The notes beneath the pieces were generated by a model. It was not told the origin of the DNA. It saw only the letters and a list, made by a program, of their open reading frames with translations, and made no database searches. 64,000 nt of DNA from the NCBI GenBank assembly GCA_046328525.1, contig JAXLWK010000008.1, positions 1-64,000 on the forward strand, in the 5' to 3' direction. This document shows positions 19,001 through 26,300 of the stretch, piece after piece (positions within the stretch are counted from its first letter, which is position 1; each line of letters begins with the position of its first letter). A program made the position numbers and the translations under genes. Source of the stretch: JBDHWG01 sp046328525. GTDB lineage: Bacteria > Chloroflexota > Anaerolineae > Epilineales > JAHCIE01.

Positions 19001-19543
19001 TGGCACGGACAGGGACGGCACGGTGAGGGGGGTCTCGCCGGAGATGTTGAGCAGCTCGCGGCTCGAGGCGAGGATGGTCACGTTGAGGCAGGCGCGCAGG
19101 ATGGTTTCGGCCAGGCGGGCGCTGGCGGCGGCGACGTGCTCGCAGTTGTCGAAGATGAGCAGGACGCGCGCGCCGCGCAGAGTCTCGATAAGGACATCGG
19201 TGACATCGCGGCTGAACTCGCCGCGCAGGTTGAGGGACGCGGCGACGGCCTGGGGGACGCGGCTGCCGTCATCCAGCGCGGCCATCTCGGTCCACCACAC
19301 GCCGCCAGGGAAGTCGTCCAGGCAGTCGAAGGCCACTTGGAGCGCCAGGCGCGTCTTCCCGCCGCCCCCAACGCCGGTCAGGGTGACCAGGTGGGCGGTG
19401 GCAAGGTGCGAGCGCACAAGGGTACGCTCGCGCTCCCGGCCGACGAAGCTCGTCAGCTGAAGCGGCAGGTTAGTCGGCGAACGGGCAGACGATGGGCCGG
19501 TGGCAACAGTCCCAGACCCCTCGCGCGGCATCTCCTCGTGCAT
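16001..19543 (-). CDS. AfsR/SARP-like regulator: NB-ARC ATPase, TPR repeats and C-terminal BTAD module
   Basis: 1180 residues. Order seen: a short N-terminal tail; an STAND/NB-ARC NTPase from about residue 30 with P-loop G57-VGGGGKT (57-64), Walker B (RVLLIFDNCEHV) and the GIPLALELAAARV motif; a long TPR-rich helical region (about 430-860, repeated Y-x-x-A-x-x); and finally a winged-helix plus bacterial transcriptional activation domain (from about 935: YTRALEMLFYLLTQPNRSL and HNTLHNLRKALG, then LERAVDLYRGPFL). SARP proteins normally have the DNA-binding/BTAD part first, so this order is reversed. It lies between two sugar importers: upstream of one operon on the same strand and divergent from the other. 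A role in controlling them is likely but inferred. Confidence 0.85.
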   Translation of the reverse strand: MHEEMPREGSGTVATGPSSARSPTNLPLQLTSFVGRERERTLVRSHLATAHLVTLTGVGGGGKTRLALQVAFDCLDDFPGGVWWTEMAALDDGSRVPQAVAASLNLRGEFSRDVTDVLIETLRGARVLLIFDNCEHVAAASARLAETILRACLNVTILASSRELLNISGETPLTVPSLSVPEQPPLRNGMPGVSRDKIAASEAVRLFVERASVADADFSLTDANAPVVAHICQRLDGIPLALELAAARVKVLSVEQIAARLDDRFHLLVGGSRTALPRYRTMRAALDWSHELLSPEERVLFRRLSVFARDFTLEAVEAVAAGLFTDDPLGPDDVLDLVSRLVDKSLLERHQRVEGAAARYRMLETVREYAREKLVAAGETEAAQRRHLRWFLALAQQAAVGVRGSQQGEWLDRLELEHENLRSALAWSLDDAEAQGDATQLGAALFWFWYLRGFTSEGRGWLEAILKRGPHCDFEEESRWYAHDTPRIREEAVALHRARAEALLGAGVLAAFQDDYAEARRYFDECIAIYQNVEDQCGLAYAWMFAGLEADFEADYARARQVQPQSVEMFRAVGDRWGLAWALNYLAMSSLVSGDYTTVRGQLEESLALFHAIGDEASAAMPLSLLGMLDQRQANYSRARQRLEQALDTFRHNGDRWHTAFVLTNLGLTAFRQKHYDRARQCFEEAIELYRSLGDKGALAIALSEMGDVALTLDENDEARRLYNASLDLWQGLNIPGGIAWARHNLAFLDLLNSGPEGVDDVLRECEDALRRVDDRYKLASLLVSRAIVAIYNRDYALAHRLYNESLAMRLQLGDRRGMTDTLVIVGMNAHAQGQMAACVKLLGVCKTARDRMEAPLAARYLPQHNQFLANARAALGERQFAALWNAGLALPLEAVVEAVCRSPYDAIALAETAQAVEAETVEKAPPGAVVAGVEPVRIIGLGNAQLSRGDYQVQPADYTYTRALEMLFYLLTQPNRSLHAIGAAIWPEATPQQMRGRFHNTLHNLRKALGGKTWVVCTRDEYEFNHSLPYWCDVETLMAEAAAGQRLAAEAPAEAAVHLERAVDLYRGPFLNDVDSPWTTQMRQALDLTYLRALLTLARLDFDAGRYTEAAMMFRRAAEHDDYEEAAHRGIMRCHARQGERGQAVRHYQALAAARKREGIGLEAETTALYQRLRAGEEI

Positions 19544-19750
19544 TCACTCCCCAATCGCACGTTTCGAAGAGGATGAGTCCGCGTCTCGCAGCACAGCGCA
19601 GCGCCCAGATCTCATCCTGGGCAGGCTCTTTCCCCCGCGAGCCTGCTCGGTTGCTGCGCGCGCTACGCAGTAAATGGAAATGATACCACAAATGCGCGCG
19701 GAAAACACCTCTTTCTGTGCGCACTTTCGCGGCAACGCGCGGCATTTGAT

Positions 19751-19779
19751 TTGACATCGGCCCGGGCGGGGGCTAGAAT
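19751..19779 (+). promoter_or_regulatory. Strong sigma70-type promoter of the second ABC importer operon
   Basis: TTGACA (19751-19756), 17 bp, TAGAAT (19774-19779). It reads into a roughly 135-nt leader holding two GGGGCAGGTTT palindromes before the permease ATG at 19922. Confidence 0.75.
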
Positions 19780-19834
19780 CCCCGCTGTGCCGCGCCAGCC
19801 GCCCCTGGATGGGCCGGTTCACGGGCGGGCAGGC

Positions 19835-19902
19835 GCAGGTTTCAAACCTGCCCTGGTTGGGCCAGTCGGAGGTGTAGGGGCAGGTTTTAAACCTGCCCCT
19901 AC
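19835..19902. repeat. Two GGGGCAGGTTT-family palindromes in the importer leader
   Basis: A partial copy (GCAGGTTTCAAACCTGC, 19835-19851) and a full copy (19874-19902, flanked by GTAG and CTAC) lie in tandem between promoter and start codon. Transcribed, the full copy would fold into a hairpin upstream of the ribosome-binding site. Confidence 0.75.
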
Positions 19903-19921
19903 CGTCAACGAAGGAGATCCC

Positions 19922-20869
19922 ATGCAAGTGACGCAGCCTGCGCCCCGCGCCCTGTCGGCTACCGACGCCCGTGCGCGCGCCGCGCGCCACCGCGCCCGGG
20001 AAACGCGCAACTTCCTGACGGCACTCGCTTTCCTTCTTCCCTCGCTCTTCATCTTCACCGTCTTTGTCTTCTACCCCCTGGCGAAGTCCGTCTACCTGAG
20101 CACCTATCTCACAGACCCGCTGGGGCGGCCGAGCGTGTTCGTCGGGCTAGACCTGTACCATGACCTGCTGACGGACCCCGATTTCCAAGAAAGCATCTGG
20201 GTGAGCTTCAAGCTCGCGCTGCTCATCGTCCCGACCGTCATCCTGCTGGCCCTGGCCCTCGCCGTCCTGGCGAACCAGCGCGTGCGCGGAATCGGCGTCT
20301 TCCGCCTGTTGTTCGCGTCCACGGTCGCCGTCTCGACGGCCATCGCCTCCAACATCTTCCTGATGCTGTATAGCTCCCAGTCGGGCACGATCAACTGGCT
20401 GCTGCACCTCGTCGGCATCCCGCCCGTGCCGTGGCTGCTCGACCCCTTCTGGGCGCCCATCGCCGTCGCCATCGCCACGGTCTGGATGAGCCTGGGCTTC
20501 ACGTTCATCGTCCTGCTGGCCGGCATGCAGGGCATCCCGGATGAGCTGTACGAGAGCGCTGCCCTCGACGGGGCCAGCGGCTGGCCGATGTTCCGCCACA
20601 TCACCGTTCCGCTGCTCTCGCCGACGCTCTTCTTCGTCGCCGTTGTGACCACCATCGCCGTCTTCCAGGCGTTCACCCAGATCTATATCATGACGAAGGG
20701 CGGCCCCAGCAACAGCACCAACACCATCGTCTTCTCGCTCTACCTCGACGCATTCCAGCGCTTCCAGTTTGGCATCGCCTCGGCCCAGGCCATGATCCTG
20801 TTCGCCATCATGCTGCTCCTGACGCTCCTCCAATTCCAGGTCCTCGAACGAAGGGTACACTACGGATGA
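19922..20869 (+). CDS. Carbohydrate ABC transporter permease (UgpA/MalF type)
   Basis: 315 residues from ATG 19922, chosen because AAGGAG (19911-19916) precedes it; the longer frame upstream is repeat sequence. Six transmembrane helices are evident. The EAA loop is DELYESAALDGASGWPMFRHI, as in sn-glycerol-3-phosphate/sugar permeases. It is the first gene of a permease-permease-binding protein unit, divergent from the large regulator gene. Its stop overlaps the next start by 4 bp. Confidence 0.9.
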   Translation: MQVTQPAPRALSATDARARAARHRARETRNFLTALAFLLPSLFIFTVFVFYPLAKSVYLSTYLTDPLGRPSVFVGLDLYHDLLTDPDFQESIWVSFKLALLIVPTVILLALALAVLANQRVRGIGVFRLLFASTVAVSTAIASNIFLMLYSSQSGTINWLLHLVGIPPVPWLLDPFWAPIAVAIATVWMSLGFTFIVLLAGMQGIPDELYESAALDGASGWPMFRHITVPLLSPTLFFVAVVTTIAVFQAFTQIYIMTKGGPSNSTNTIVFSLYLDAFQRFQFGIASAQAMILFAIMLLLTLLQFQVLERRVHYG

Positions 20870-21690
20870 GAAGCACTTCTATGACGCAGGCCATGATCTA
20901 TGGCATGCTGTTCTTGGCGGCGATGGGCGTCATGCTGCCGCTGTGGGTCGCCGTCAGCAGCAGCCTGGTGCCAAGCTCCGACGTGTTCAACCCGCCCCTG
21001 AACATCATTCCGCTGAACTTCCAGCCGCAGAACTACGCCGACGTTCTGCGCCAGGTGCCGGTGGCGCGTTTCCTCACGAACAGCGTCATTCAATCTACCG
21101 TGGTTACCCTCGGCCAGCTCATCACCGCCAGCCTGGCCGCCTATGCGTTCGCCTTCATCGAGTTTCGCGGCCGCAACGTGCTGTTCTTCGTGTTCCTGGC
21201 AACGCTGATGATCCCCTGGGAAGTGACCATCATTCCCAACTACCAAACCGTGCGCGCGCTGCACTGGACCGACACCTTCCAGGGTCTGACATCGCCGTTC
21301 CTGGCGACGGCCTTCGGGACGTTCCTGCTGCGCCAGAGCTTCATGACCCTGCCGCGAGACCTGTTCGACGCGGCGATCATGGACGGGGCGAGCCACCTGC
21401 GCTACCTGCTCACCATCGTCCTGCCCCTGTCGCGGCCCGCCCTCGGCACGCTGGCGATCTATGCCTTCGTCAACACCTGGAATCAGTTCTTCTGGCCCTT
21501 GCTCGTGACGAACGAAGTCAGCATGCGCACGGTGCAGATCGGCATCTCGATGCTGCAACAGGAAGAGGCGACCCAGTGGAACATCGTCATGGCCGGCGCG
21601 GTGCTGGCGCTCATCCCGACGTTCGCCCTGCTCATCCTGGGCCAGAAGCAGCTCATCCGCGGCCTGACCGCCGGTGCGCTCAAGGGGTAA
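20866..21690 (+). CDS. Carbohydrate ABC transporter permease (UgpE/MalG type)
   Basis: 274 residues, multi-pass, with EAA loop DLFDAAIMDGASHLRYLLTI followed by LPLSRPAL. It partners the UgpA-type permease whose stop it overlaps (ATGA). The substrate is not determinable; similarity in layout is to glycerol-3-phosphate or oligosaccharide uptake. Confidence 0.9.
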   Translation: MRSTSMTQAMIYGMLFLAAMGVMLPLWVAVSSSLVPSSDVFNPPLNIIPLNFQPQNYADVLRQVPVARFLTNSVIQSTVVTLGQLITASLAAYAFAFIEFRGRNVLFFVFLATLMIPWEVTIIPNYQTVRALHWTDTFQGLTSPFLATAFGTFLLRQSFMTLPRDLFDAAIMDGASHLRYLLTIVLPLSRPALGTLAIYAFVNTWNQFFWPLLVTNEVSMRTVQIGISMLQQEEATQWNIVMAGAVLALIPTFALLILGQKQLIRGLTAGALKG

Positions 21691-21801
21691 CTGCGAAGGC
21701 CGTCGCGACATTGTGGTTCTAGCATAGCACAGGTGTATCGCTGGTGGGGGCACAAAAGCGATACAAAAGCGGTACAATGCGCCGCCCCGCTCGTTAACCG
21801 C

Positions 21802-21903
21802 GGTAGCTCTACACGATAGCGTGGAGACCCCCCTCTGCTCCCCCCGCCGGCGGGGGGATGGGGGGGTGAATTCGGCTCGTCCACGCTAAACTGTGGAGCT
21901 ACC
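21802..21903. repeat. ~100-bp MITE-like element, copy B
   Basis: It runs from GGTAGCTCTACACGATAGCG to CTAAACTGTGGAGCTACC with an internal CCCCCCGCCGGCGGGGGG palindrome. It is an inverted, roughly 94% identical copy of 12571-12671. It lies between the permease and binding-protein genes of the second importer. The rest of the 21691-22017 gap shows TACAAT (21773-21778) without a clear -35 and a Shine-Dalgarno site for the next gene. Confidence 0.85.
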
Positions 21904-22017
21904 TTAACCGCCGTTAACGCCGCAACAATCGCTGTTTAACGCTGCGGTGATAGACTTCTGAGATGGATAGATCCTTTCTGTTCACTGTATCGCTCTCACT
22001 AAGGAGGAGAACGAGTC

Positions 22018-23580
22018 ATGCAAAAACGAAGATTGGTGTTCATGGCGCTGGCGCTGCTGGTTGTCGCCCTGGTCGTCGTGGCCTGTGGCGGCACGACCGC
22101 GCCCGCCGCCCAGCAGCCGGCGCAACAACCGGCGCAACAGCCGGCGCAACAGCCGGCGCAGCAACCCGCCCAGCCGGCAGCGCAGGCGACCCAGCCGCCG
22201 GCGGCCGCGGCTCAGCCGAAGGCTCAGCCGGCCGCCCCGACGGACGCGCCGAAGGCCGCGGCGCCAGCCGCCCTGCCGACCGGCGTGACGAAGAAGGTGG
22301 ACGTCAAACCCGGCCAGACCAAGATCACCTTCTGGCACGCCATGGGCGGCACGAACGGCGAGGCCGTCCAGAAGATGGTGGACGACTTCAACGCCTCCCA
22401 GGACAAGTACGTCGTGGAAGCTACCTTCCAGGGCAACTACGACAACTCCCTGGCGAAGCTGCGCGCGGGCCTGCCGACCGGCGACGTGCCGACGCTCATG
22501 CAGGTGTACGACATCGGCACGCGCCTGATGACGGACCTGGGTGTGACGACGCCGGTGCAGAAGTTCATTGACGCCGAGAAGTACGACACCTCGGACCTGG
22601 AGCCGGCGCTGTTGAACTACTACCGCCTCAACGGCTCCCTCAACTCCATGCCCTTCAACGCCTCCAGCCCCATCCTGTACTACAACAAGGACGCCTTCAA
22701 GAAGGTCGGGCTGGACCCGGAGAAGCCGCCACGGACGTGGGCGGAGGTCGCCGACGCGGCCAAGAAGTTCAAGGGCGTGGACAACTTCCAGTGCGGCCTG
22801 GCCCTCGTGGTCTACGGCTGGTTCTTCGAGCAGTGGCAGGCGACCGGCGGTAACTTCTACGCCGACAACGAGAACGGCCGCGCCCAGCCGGCGACCAAGG
22901 TCGCCTACAACACGCCGTACTCCGAGGCGCTGCTGAAGTGGGCGAAGGACAACGTTGACAACAGCGCGTTCTGCAACGCCGGCCGCAACGCCGCCGGCGG
23001 CAGCGACAACGGCCAGGCCCTGTTCGAGCAGGGCAAGGCCGCGATGTACATCGAATCCACGGCGCGCTTGCGCGGCGTGGTGAACAACACCGAGGGCAAG
23101 AACCTGTTCAAGGTGGGCACGGCGTACCTGCCGCGCCAGAACGAGGACGACTTCGCCAAGGCGGGCATCATCCCCGGCGGCGCGTCGCTGTGGATCCTGA
23201 AGGACCGGCCCGAGGCGGAGCAGCAGGGCGCGTGGGAGTTCATCAAGTACGTGGCGGCGCCGGAGCGCCAGGCTTTCTGGCACACCGCCACCGGCTACTT
23301 CCCCATCCGCAAGTCGGCCTACGACCAGGCGCTGGACAAGGAATGGCGCGCCAAGTACCCGCAGTTCGAGACGGCCATCCAGCAGCTCCAGAAGACGCCG
23401 CAGTCCAACGTGACCTCCGGCGCGCTGCTGGGCGTCTTCCCGACGGCCCGCCAGACCATCGAGACCGGCTGGGAGGATGTCATCCTGGGCAAGAAGCCGG
23501 CGAAGGACATGCTGGACGCGGCGGCGGCCTCGGTCACGAAGGAAATCGAGACCTACAACAAGACCGTCAAGACCCGATAG
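22018..23580 (+). CDS. Solute-binding lipoprotein of a carbohydrate ABC importer (UgpB-like)
   Basis: 520 residues. The signal peptide ends in lipobox VVAC with C23. A low-complexity tether of tandem AQQP units (22111-22170) and Ala/Pro-rich sequence reaches to about residue 90. The mature domain is a family 1 binding protein (KITFWHAMGGTNGEAVQKM-type opening, ILYYNKDAFKKVGLDP, PGGASLWILKDRPEAE), close in pattern to UgpB. AAGGAGGAG precedes the ATG at 22018. It completes the second importer, although a repeat element separates it from the permease genes, so it may have its own promoter. Confidence 0.9.
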   Translation: MQKRRLVFMALALLVVALVVVACGGTTAPAAQQPAQQPAQQPAQQPAQQPAQPAAQATQPPAAAAQPKAQPAAPTDAPKAAAPAALPTGVTKKVDVKPGQTKITFWHAMGGTNGEAVQKMVDDFNASQDKYVVEATFQGNYDNSLAKLRAGLPTGDVPTLMQVYDIGTRLMTDLGVTTPVQKFIDAEKYDTSDLEPALLNYYRLNGSLNSMPFNASSPILYYNKDAFKKVGLDPEKPPRTWAEVADAAKKFKGVDNFQCGLALVVYGWFFEQWQATGGNFYADNENGRAQPATKVAYNTPYSEALLKWAKDNVDNSAFCNAGRNAAGGSDNGQALFEQGKAAMYIESTARLRGVVNNTEGKNLFKVGTAYLPRQNEDDFAKAGIIPGGASLWILKDRPEAEQQGAWEFIKYVAAPERQAFWHTATGYFPIRKSAYDQALDKEWRAKYPQFETAIQQLQKTPQSNVTSGALLGVFPTARQTIETGWEDVILGKKPAKDMLDAAAASVTKEIETYNKTVKTR

Positions 23581-23595
23581 GAGACGCAGGCAGGA

Positions 23596-23891
23596 GTGTC
23601 ATTGCGACCGGGGTGCTCAGAACACAGGACTTCGGCGTCGCTGCGAGGAGGACGATAGGACGACGAAGCAGCCTCCCGGCGGGTGACGGACACGCTGTCG
23701 CCGCATAGACCGTCTGATGCACGGGCGGGGGATTGCTTCGCTGCGCTCGCAATGACGGGTTGCTGGTGTTCTTGTGCCGGCGCGCGCCGACACACGGCTT
23801 CGCGGTCTCGCAATGACAGCTTGCCGGAAGTCCGCTTCCCATTGAGAGGCTTACGTCACAGTCCCCCACCTGTAACCATTCGGGTGGGGGA
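23596..23891. repeat. Cluster of CATTGCGA...TCGCAATGAC repeats ending in a strong hairpin
   Basis: GTCATTGCGA at 23596 is followed by CTGCGCTCGCAATGACGG (about 23737-23756) and a third CTCGCAATGACAGC (about 23799-23815), so repeat arms are stacked. Then TCCCCCACC (23862-23870) pairs with GGTGGGGGA (23883-23891), followed by TTGTGTTTTG. The last hairpin is a plausible terminator for the importer operon. The 23581-24077 stretch has no gene. Confidence 0.7.
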
Positions 23892-23996
23892 TTGTGTTTT
23901 GCCCACAAGCCGCGATCGTCGAGGTGACAGTTTCTATACAATCTGTGAATTTCCCTTCATATCCCCAGCTTCTGCCGCCCCCAAACGATACAAGCC

Positions 23997-24025
23997 TTGT
24001 GAACGCGGCGTGAACGTGCTATGAT
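23997..24025 (+). promoter_or_regulatory. Promoter of the LPPTG protein gene
   Basis: TTGTGA (23997-24002), 17 bp, TATGAT (24020-24025), giving a leader of about 45 nt before GTG 24078. Confidence 0.6.
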
Positions 24026-24077
24026 AGGCCAGGCCGAACACACTCGCCGCAGGAGCTTCTCAGAGGGGGATGCAGCT

Positions 24078-25577
24078 GTGAGACGTTCCACCTACATTGC
24101 CCTGGCTATCGCCGCCAGCCTGATCAGCGTTCTATCCTTGCTCTTCGTCCTGCCGACGTCCGTCGCCGCGCCGCTTGCCCAGGGCGCGACCCCCGGCAGC
24201 GGCACACCCGCCCCGACCGGCGCCGGCCCCGGCCTGCGCTTCGCCGTAGACCCGCAAGGCACGCCGGCCATCCTCGTCCAGCCGTGTCCGGGCATCGGCC
24301 CCCAGGGCTGCATCGGCACGAATGGCCGCATCGCCGGCGTCATTTGGGAGGATCTCAACCCGAACGGCCAGCAAGACCCCGGCGAGCCGGGGCTGGCCGG
24401 CGTGGCTGTGGATCTCTACCAGGGGACGGCGGTGGACCCGAGCAAGCTCATTAGCTCCCAGACCACCGGCATCACCGGCGGGTGGGAGTTCCTCGGCCTG
24501 CAAGCGCCGGAAACCTACGCCGTCAACTTCACCTATCCACCCGGCTGGCGCGGAACCTACCCCAACCCGCTCGTCGTTGACGCCGAGAAATTTAGCTGGT
24601 GCTGCACGGTATTCTACTACCTCCCGGCCAGGTCGGCGGCACTCCCGCCGACGGACACGCCCACGAACGCGCCGCCGGCGTCGAACACCCCGACGAACAC
24701 ACCGGCCGCGTCGAACACACCGACGAACACACCGGCCCCGTCCAACACACCGACGAACACACCGGCCGCGTCGAACACACCGACCAACACGCCGGCCCCG
24801 TCCAACACGCCGGCCAGCACGCCGACGAATACGCCGGCCGCGTCCAACACCCTGACCAACACGCCCGGCCCATCGAACACGCCGTCCAGCACGCCGACGA
24901 ATACGCCGGCCGCGTCCAACACCCCGACCAATACCCCAACCGGCACGCTTGCGCCGACGCCTACCGGCACGCCGACACCCACGCCGACCCGCGCGGCGAC
25001 GGCGACAAGTACTCCGACGCCGACCAGCACCCCAACCCGGACGCCGACCAACACGCCGACGCCGACGGCGACGCGCACGCCGACACCCACGCGCACGCCG
25101 ACACCCACCCCAACTGTCACGCCGACCCCCAAGCCGAAGCTCCCGCCGACCGGGGCCGACCTCTCGCGCCTGCCCCAGTACCGCTCGGCGCTGCTGCCGC
25201 CGCCATCCCTGCGGCCCGCCACGGCGATTGGGTGGATCGAGATCGGCAACCAGCTCACGCCGCTCGTGTCCGCTGCGAGCCAGATTGACGCCGACATTGA
25301 CGCGCCGGGGCGGGCCGCGATTAGCCCCCTCGGCGGGCTGTACATCCCCATCCATACCGCGCGCTACGAAGCCGTGCGCGACCTGCGCGAGGGCGACGTC
25401 GTCACCCTCGCCTACAACGGCTCGCTGCGCCCCTACCAGGTGTACCGCACGACGTTCATGTGGGGCGCGCGGGCCGCCGACACGTGGACCGCTGTGCCGC
25501 GCGATGACATTCTGCTCTCGGTGCCGCTGATCGAGGGCGGGCAGGGCCGCTATCTCGTCTGGGCGACGCAGCAGTAA
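24078..25577 (+). CDS. Secreted SdrD-B-like protein with Thr-Pro stalk, LPPTG and a sortase-like C-terminal domain
   Basis: 499 residues from GTG 24078, preceded by GAGGGGG. A signal peptide (YIALAIAASLISVLSLLFVL) is followed by an SdrD-B/CNA-B-like domain (GVIWEDLNPNGQQDPGEPG and VAVDLYQG). A long stalk of NTPTNTPAASNTPT units spans about 196-350, and LPPTG is at 355-359. The last ~120 residues look like a sortase beta barrel: a histidine (H426, IPIHTARY), then LREGDVVTLAYNG and YQVYRTTF, then DDILLSVPLIEG where sortases have TLxTC. The catalytic Cys and a hydrophobic anchor are missing. Domain identity at the C-terminus is inferred from pattern only; the surface location is well supported. 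Confidence 0.7.
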   Translation: MRRSTYIALAIAASLISVLSLLFVLPTSVAAPLAQGATPGSGTPAPTGAGPGLRFAVDPQGTPAILVQPCPGIGPQGCIGTNGRIAGVIWEDLNPNGQQDPGEPGLAGVAVDLYQGTAVDPSKLISSQTTGITGGWEFLGLQAPETYAVNFTYPPGWRGTYPNPLVVDAEKFSWCCTVFYYLPARSAALPPTDTPTNAPPASNTPTNTPAASNTPTNTPAPSNTPTNTPAASNTPTNTPAPSNTPASTPTNTPAASNTLTNTPGPSNTPSSTPTNTPAASNTPTNTPTGTLAPTPTGTPTPTPTRAATATSTPTPTSTPTRTPTNTPTPTATRTPTPTRTPTPTPTVTPTPKPKLPPTGADLSRLPQYRSALLPPPSLRPATAIGWIEIGNQLTPLVSAASQIDADIDAPGRAAISPLGGLYIPIHTARYEAVRDLREGDVVTLAYNGSLRPYQVYRTTFMWGARAADTWTAVPRDDILLSVPLIEGGQGRYLVWATQQ

Positions 25578-25590
25578 GCGTTCTGTGACC

Positions 25591-26244
25591 CTAACCGATG
25601 CGCACGGCGACGAGAGTCCCGTCGCCGGCGGGGTAGATCGTCGCCAACACGCGCTCATCCTCCGCCATGCGCCGCGTCAGCTCTCGGATCGCTACGGCGC
25701 CGCGGCGCTCGTAATTCGGGTCCTTTGGGTCGAGTACCGCGCCCCCACCCAGGGCATTGTGCGCCGCGATGATGCCGTTGAGGCGGACGTGGCGCACCGC
25801 CCACTCGTAGTAGGCCGGGTAGCCCTCTTTTTCGGCGTCAATAAAGACGAAGTCGAAGGGGGCATCCGCTTCGAGCGCGGGGAGCATGTGCCGCGCGTCG
25901 CCCACGCGCACCTCGACGCGGTCGGCGACGCCGGTCGTGGCGAAGTTCTCGCGGGCGACCTCGGCGTGCTTCGGCTCCTTCTCGACGGTGATCAGGCGGC
26001 CGCCCGGCGCGAGGCCGCGCGTGATCCATGTCCCACTGTAGCCGCCGAGGGTTCCGAACTCCAGGGCCTTCGCCGCGCCGCACGCCCGGACGAGGAACTG
26101 AAGGAAGCGGCCCTCCTCCGGCTGGATGCCGATATCCGGCAGTCCGCGCTCTCTGGCTGTGGCAAGGATGCGGTGCAGGGCGGCGTCCTCCGCCGCGAAC
26201 AACTCTGTGATATACGCCGCCACCTGATCGTTGTAGAGGGGCAT
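25591..26244 (-). CDS. SAM-dependent O-methyltransferase (caffeoyl-CoA OMT/TrmR-like family)
   Basis: 217 residues, the usual family length. Motif I is ALEFGTLGGYSGTWI, the acidic end of beta 2 is LITVEKEPKHAEVA, and the post-motif is FDFVFIDAEKEGY, all typical of class I methyltransferases of O-methyltransferase family 3. The bacterial members methylate catechols or, in some cases, tRNA wobble uridine derivatives. It follows the HAD hydrolase gene on the same strand after 56 bp, so the two may be co-transcribed. Substrate unknown. Confidence 0.87.
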   Translation of the reverse strand: MPLYNDQVAAYITELFAAEDAALHRILATARERGLPDIGIQPEEGRFLQFLVRACGAAKALEFGTLGGYSGTWITRGLAPGGRLITVEKEPKHAEVARENFATTGVADRVEVRVGDARHMLPALEADAPFDFVFIDAEKEGYPAYYEWAVRHVRLNGIIAAHNALGGGAVLDPKDPNYERRGAVAIRELTRRMAEDERVLATIYPAGDGTLVAVRIG

Positions 26245-26300
26245 CGGGTCTCCTTTGTCGGCGCATGCTGTCCCACGGCATGGGTGTCTCAGGGCGCTGG

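Noticed and set aside
24657..25130. Tandem repeats that could look like a CRISPR array
   Set aside because: The units are coding repeats for NTPTNTPAAS in one open frame, with no spacers of constant length and no cas genes.
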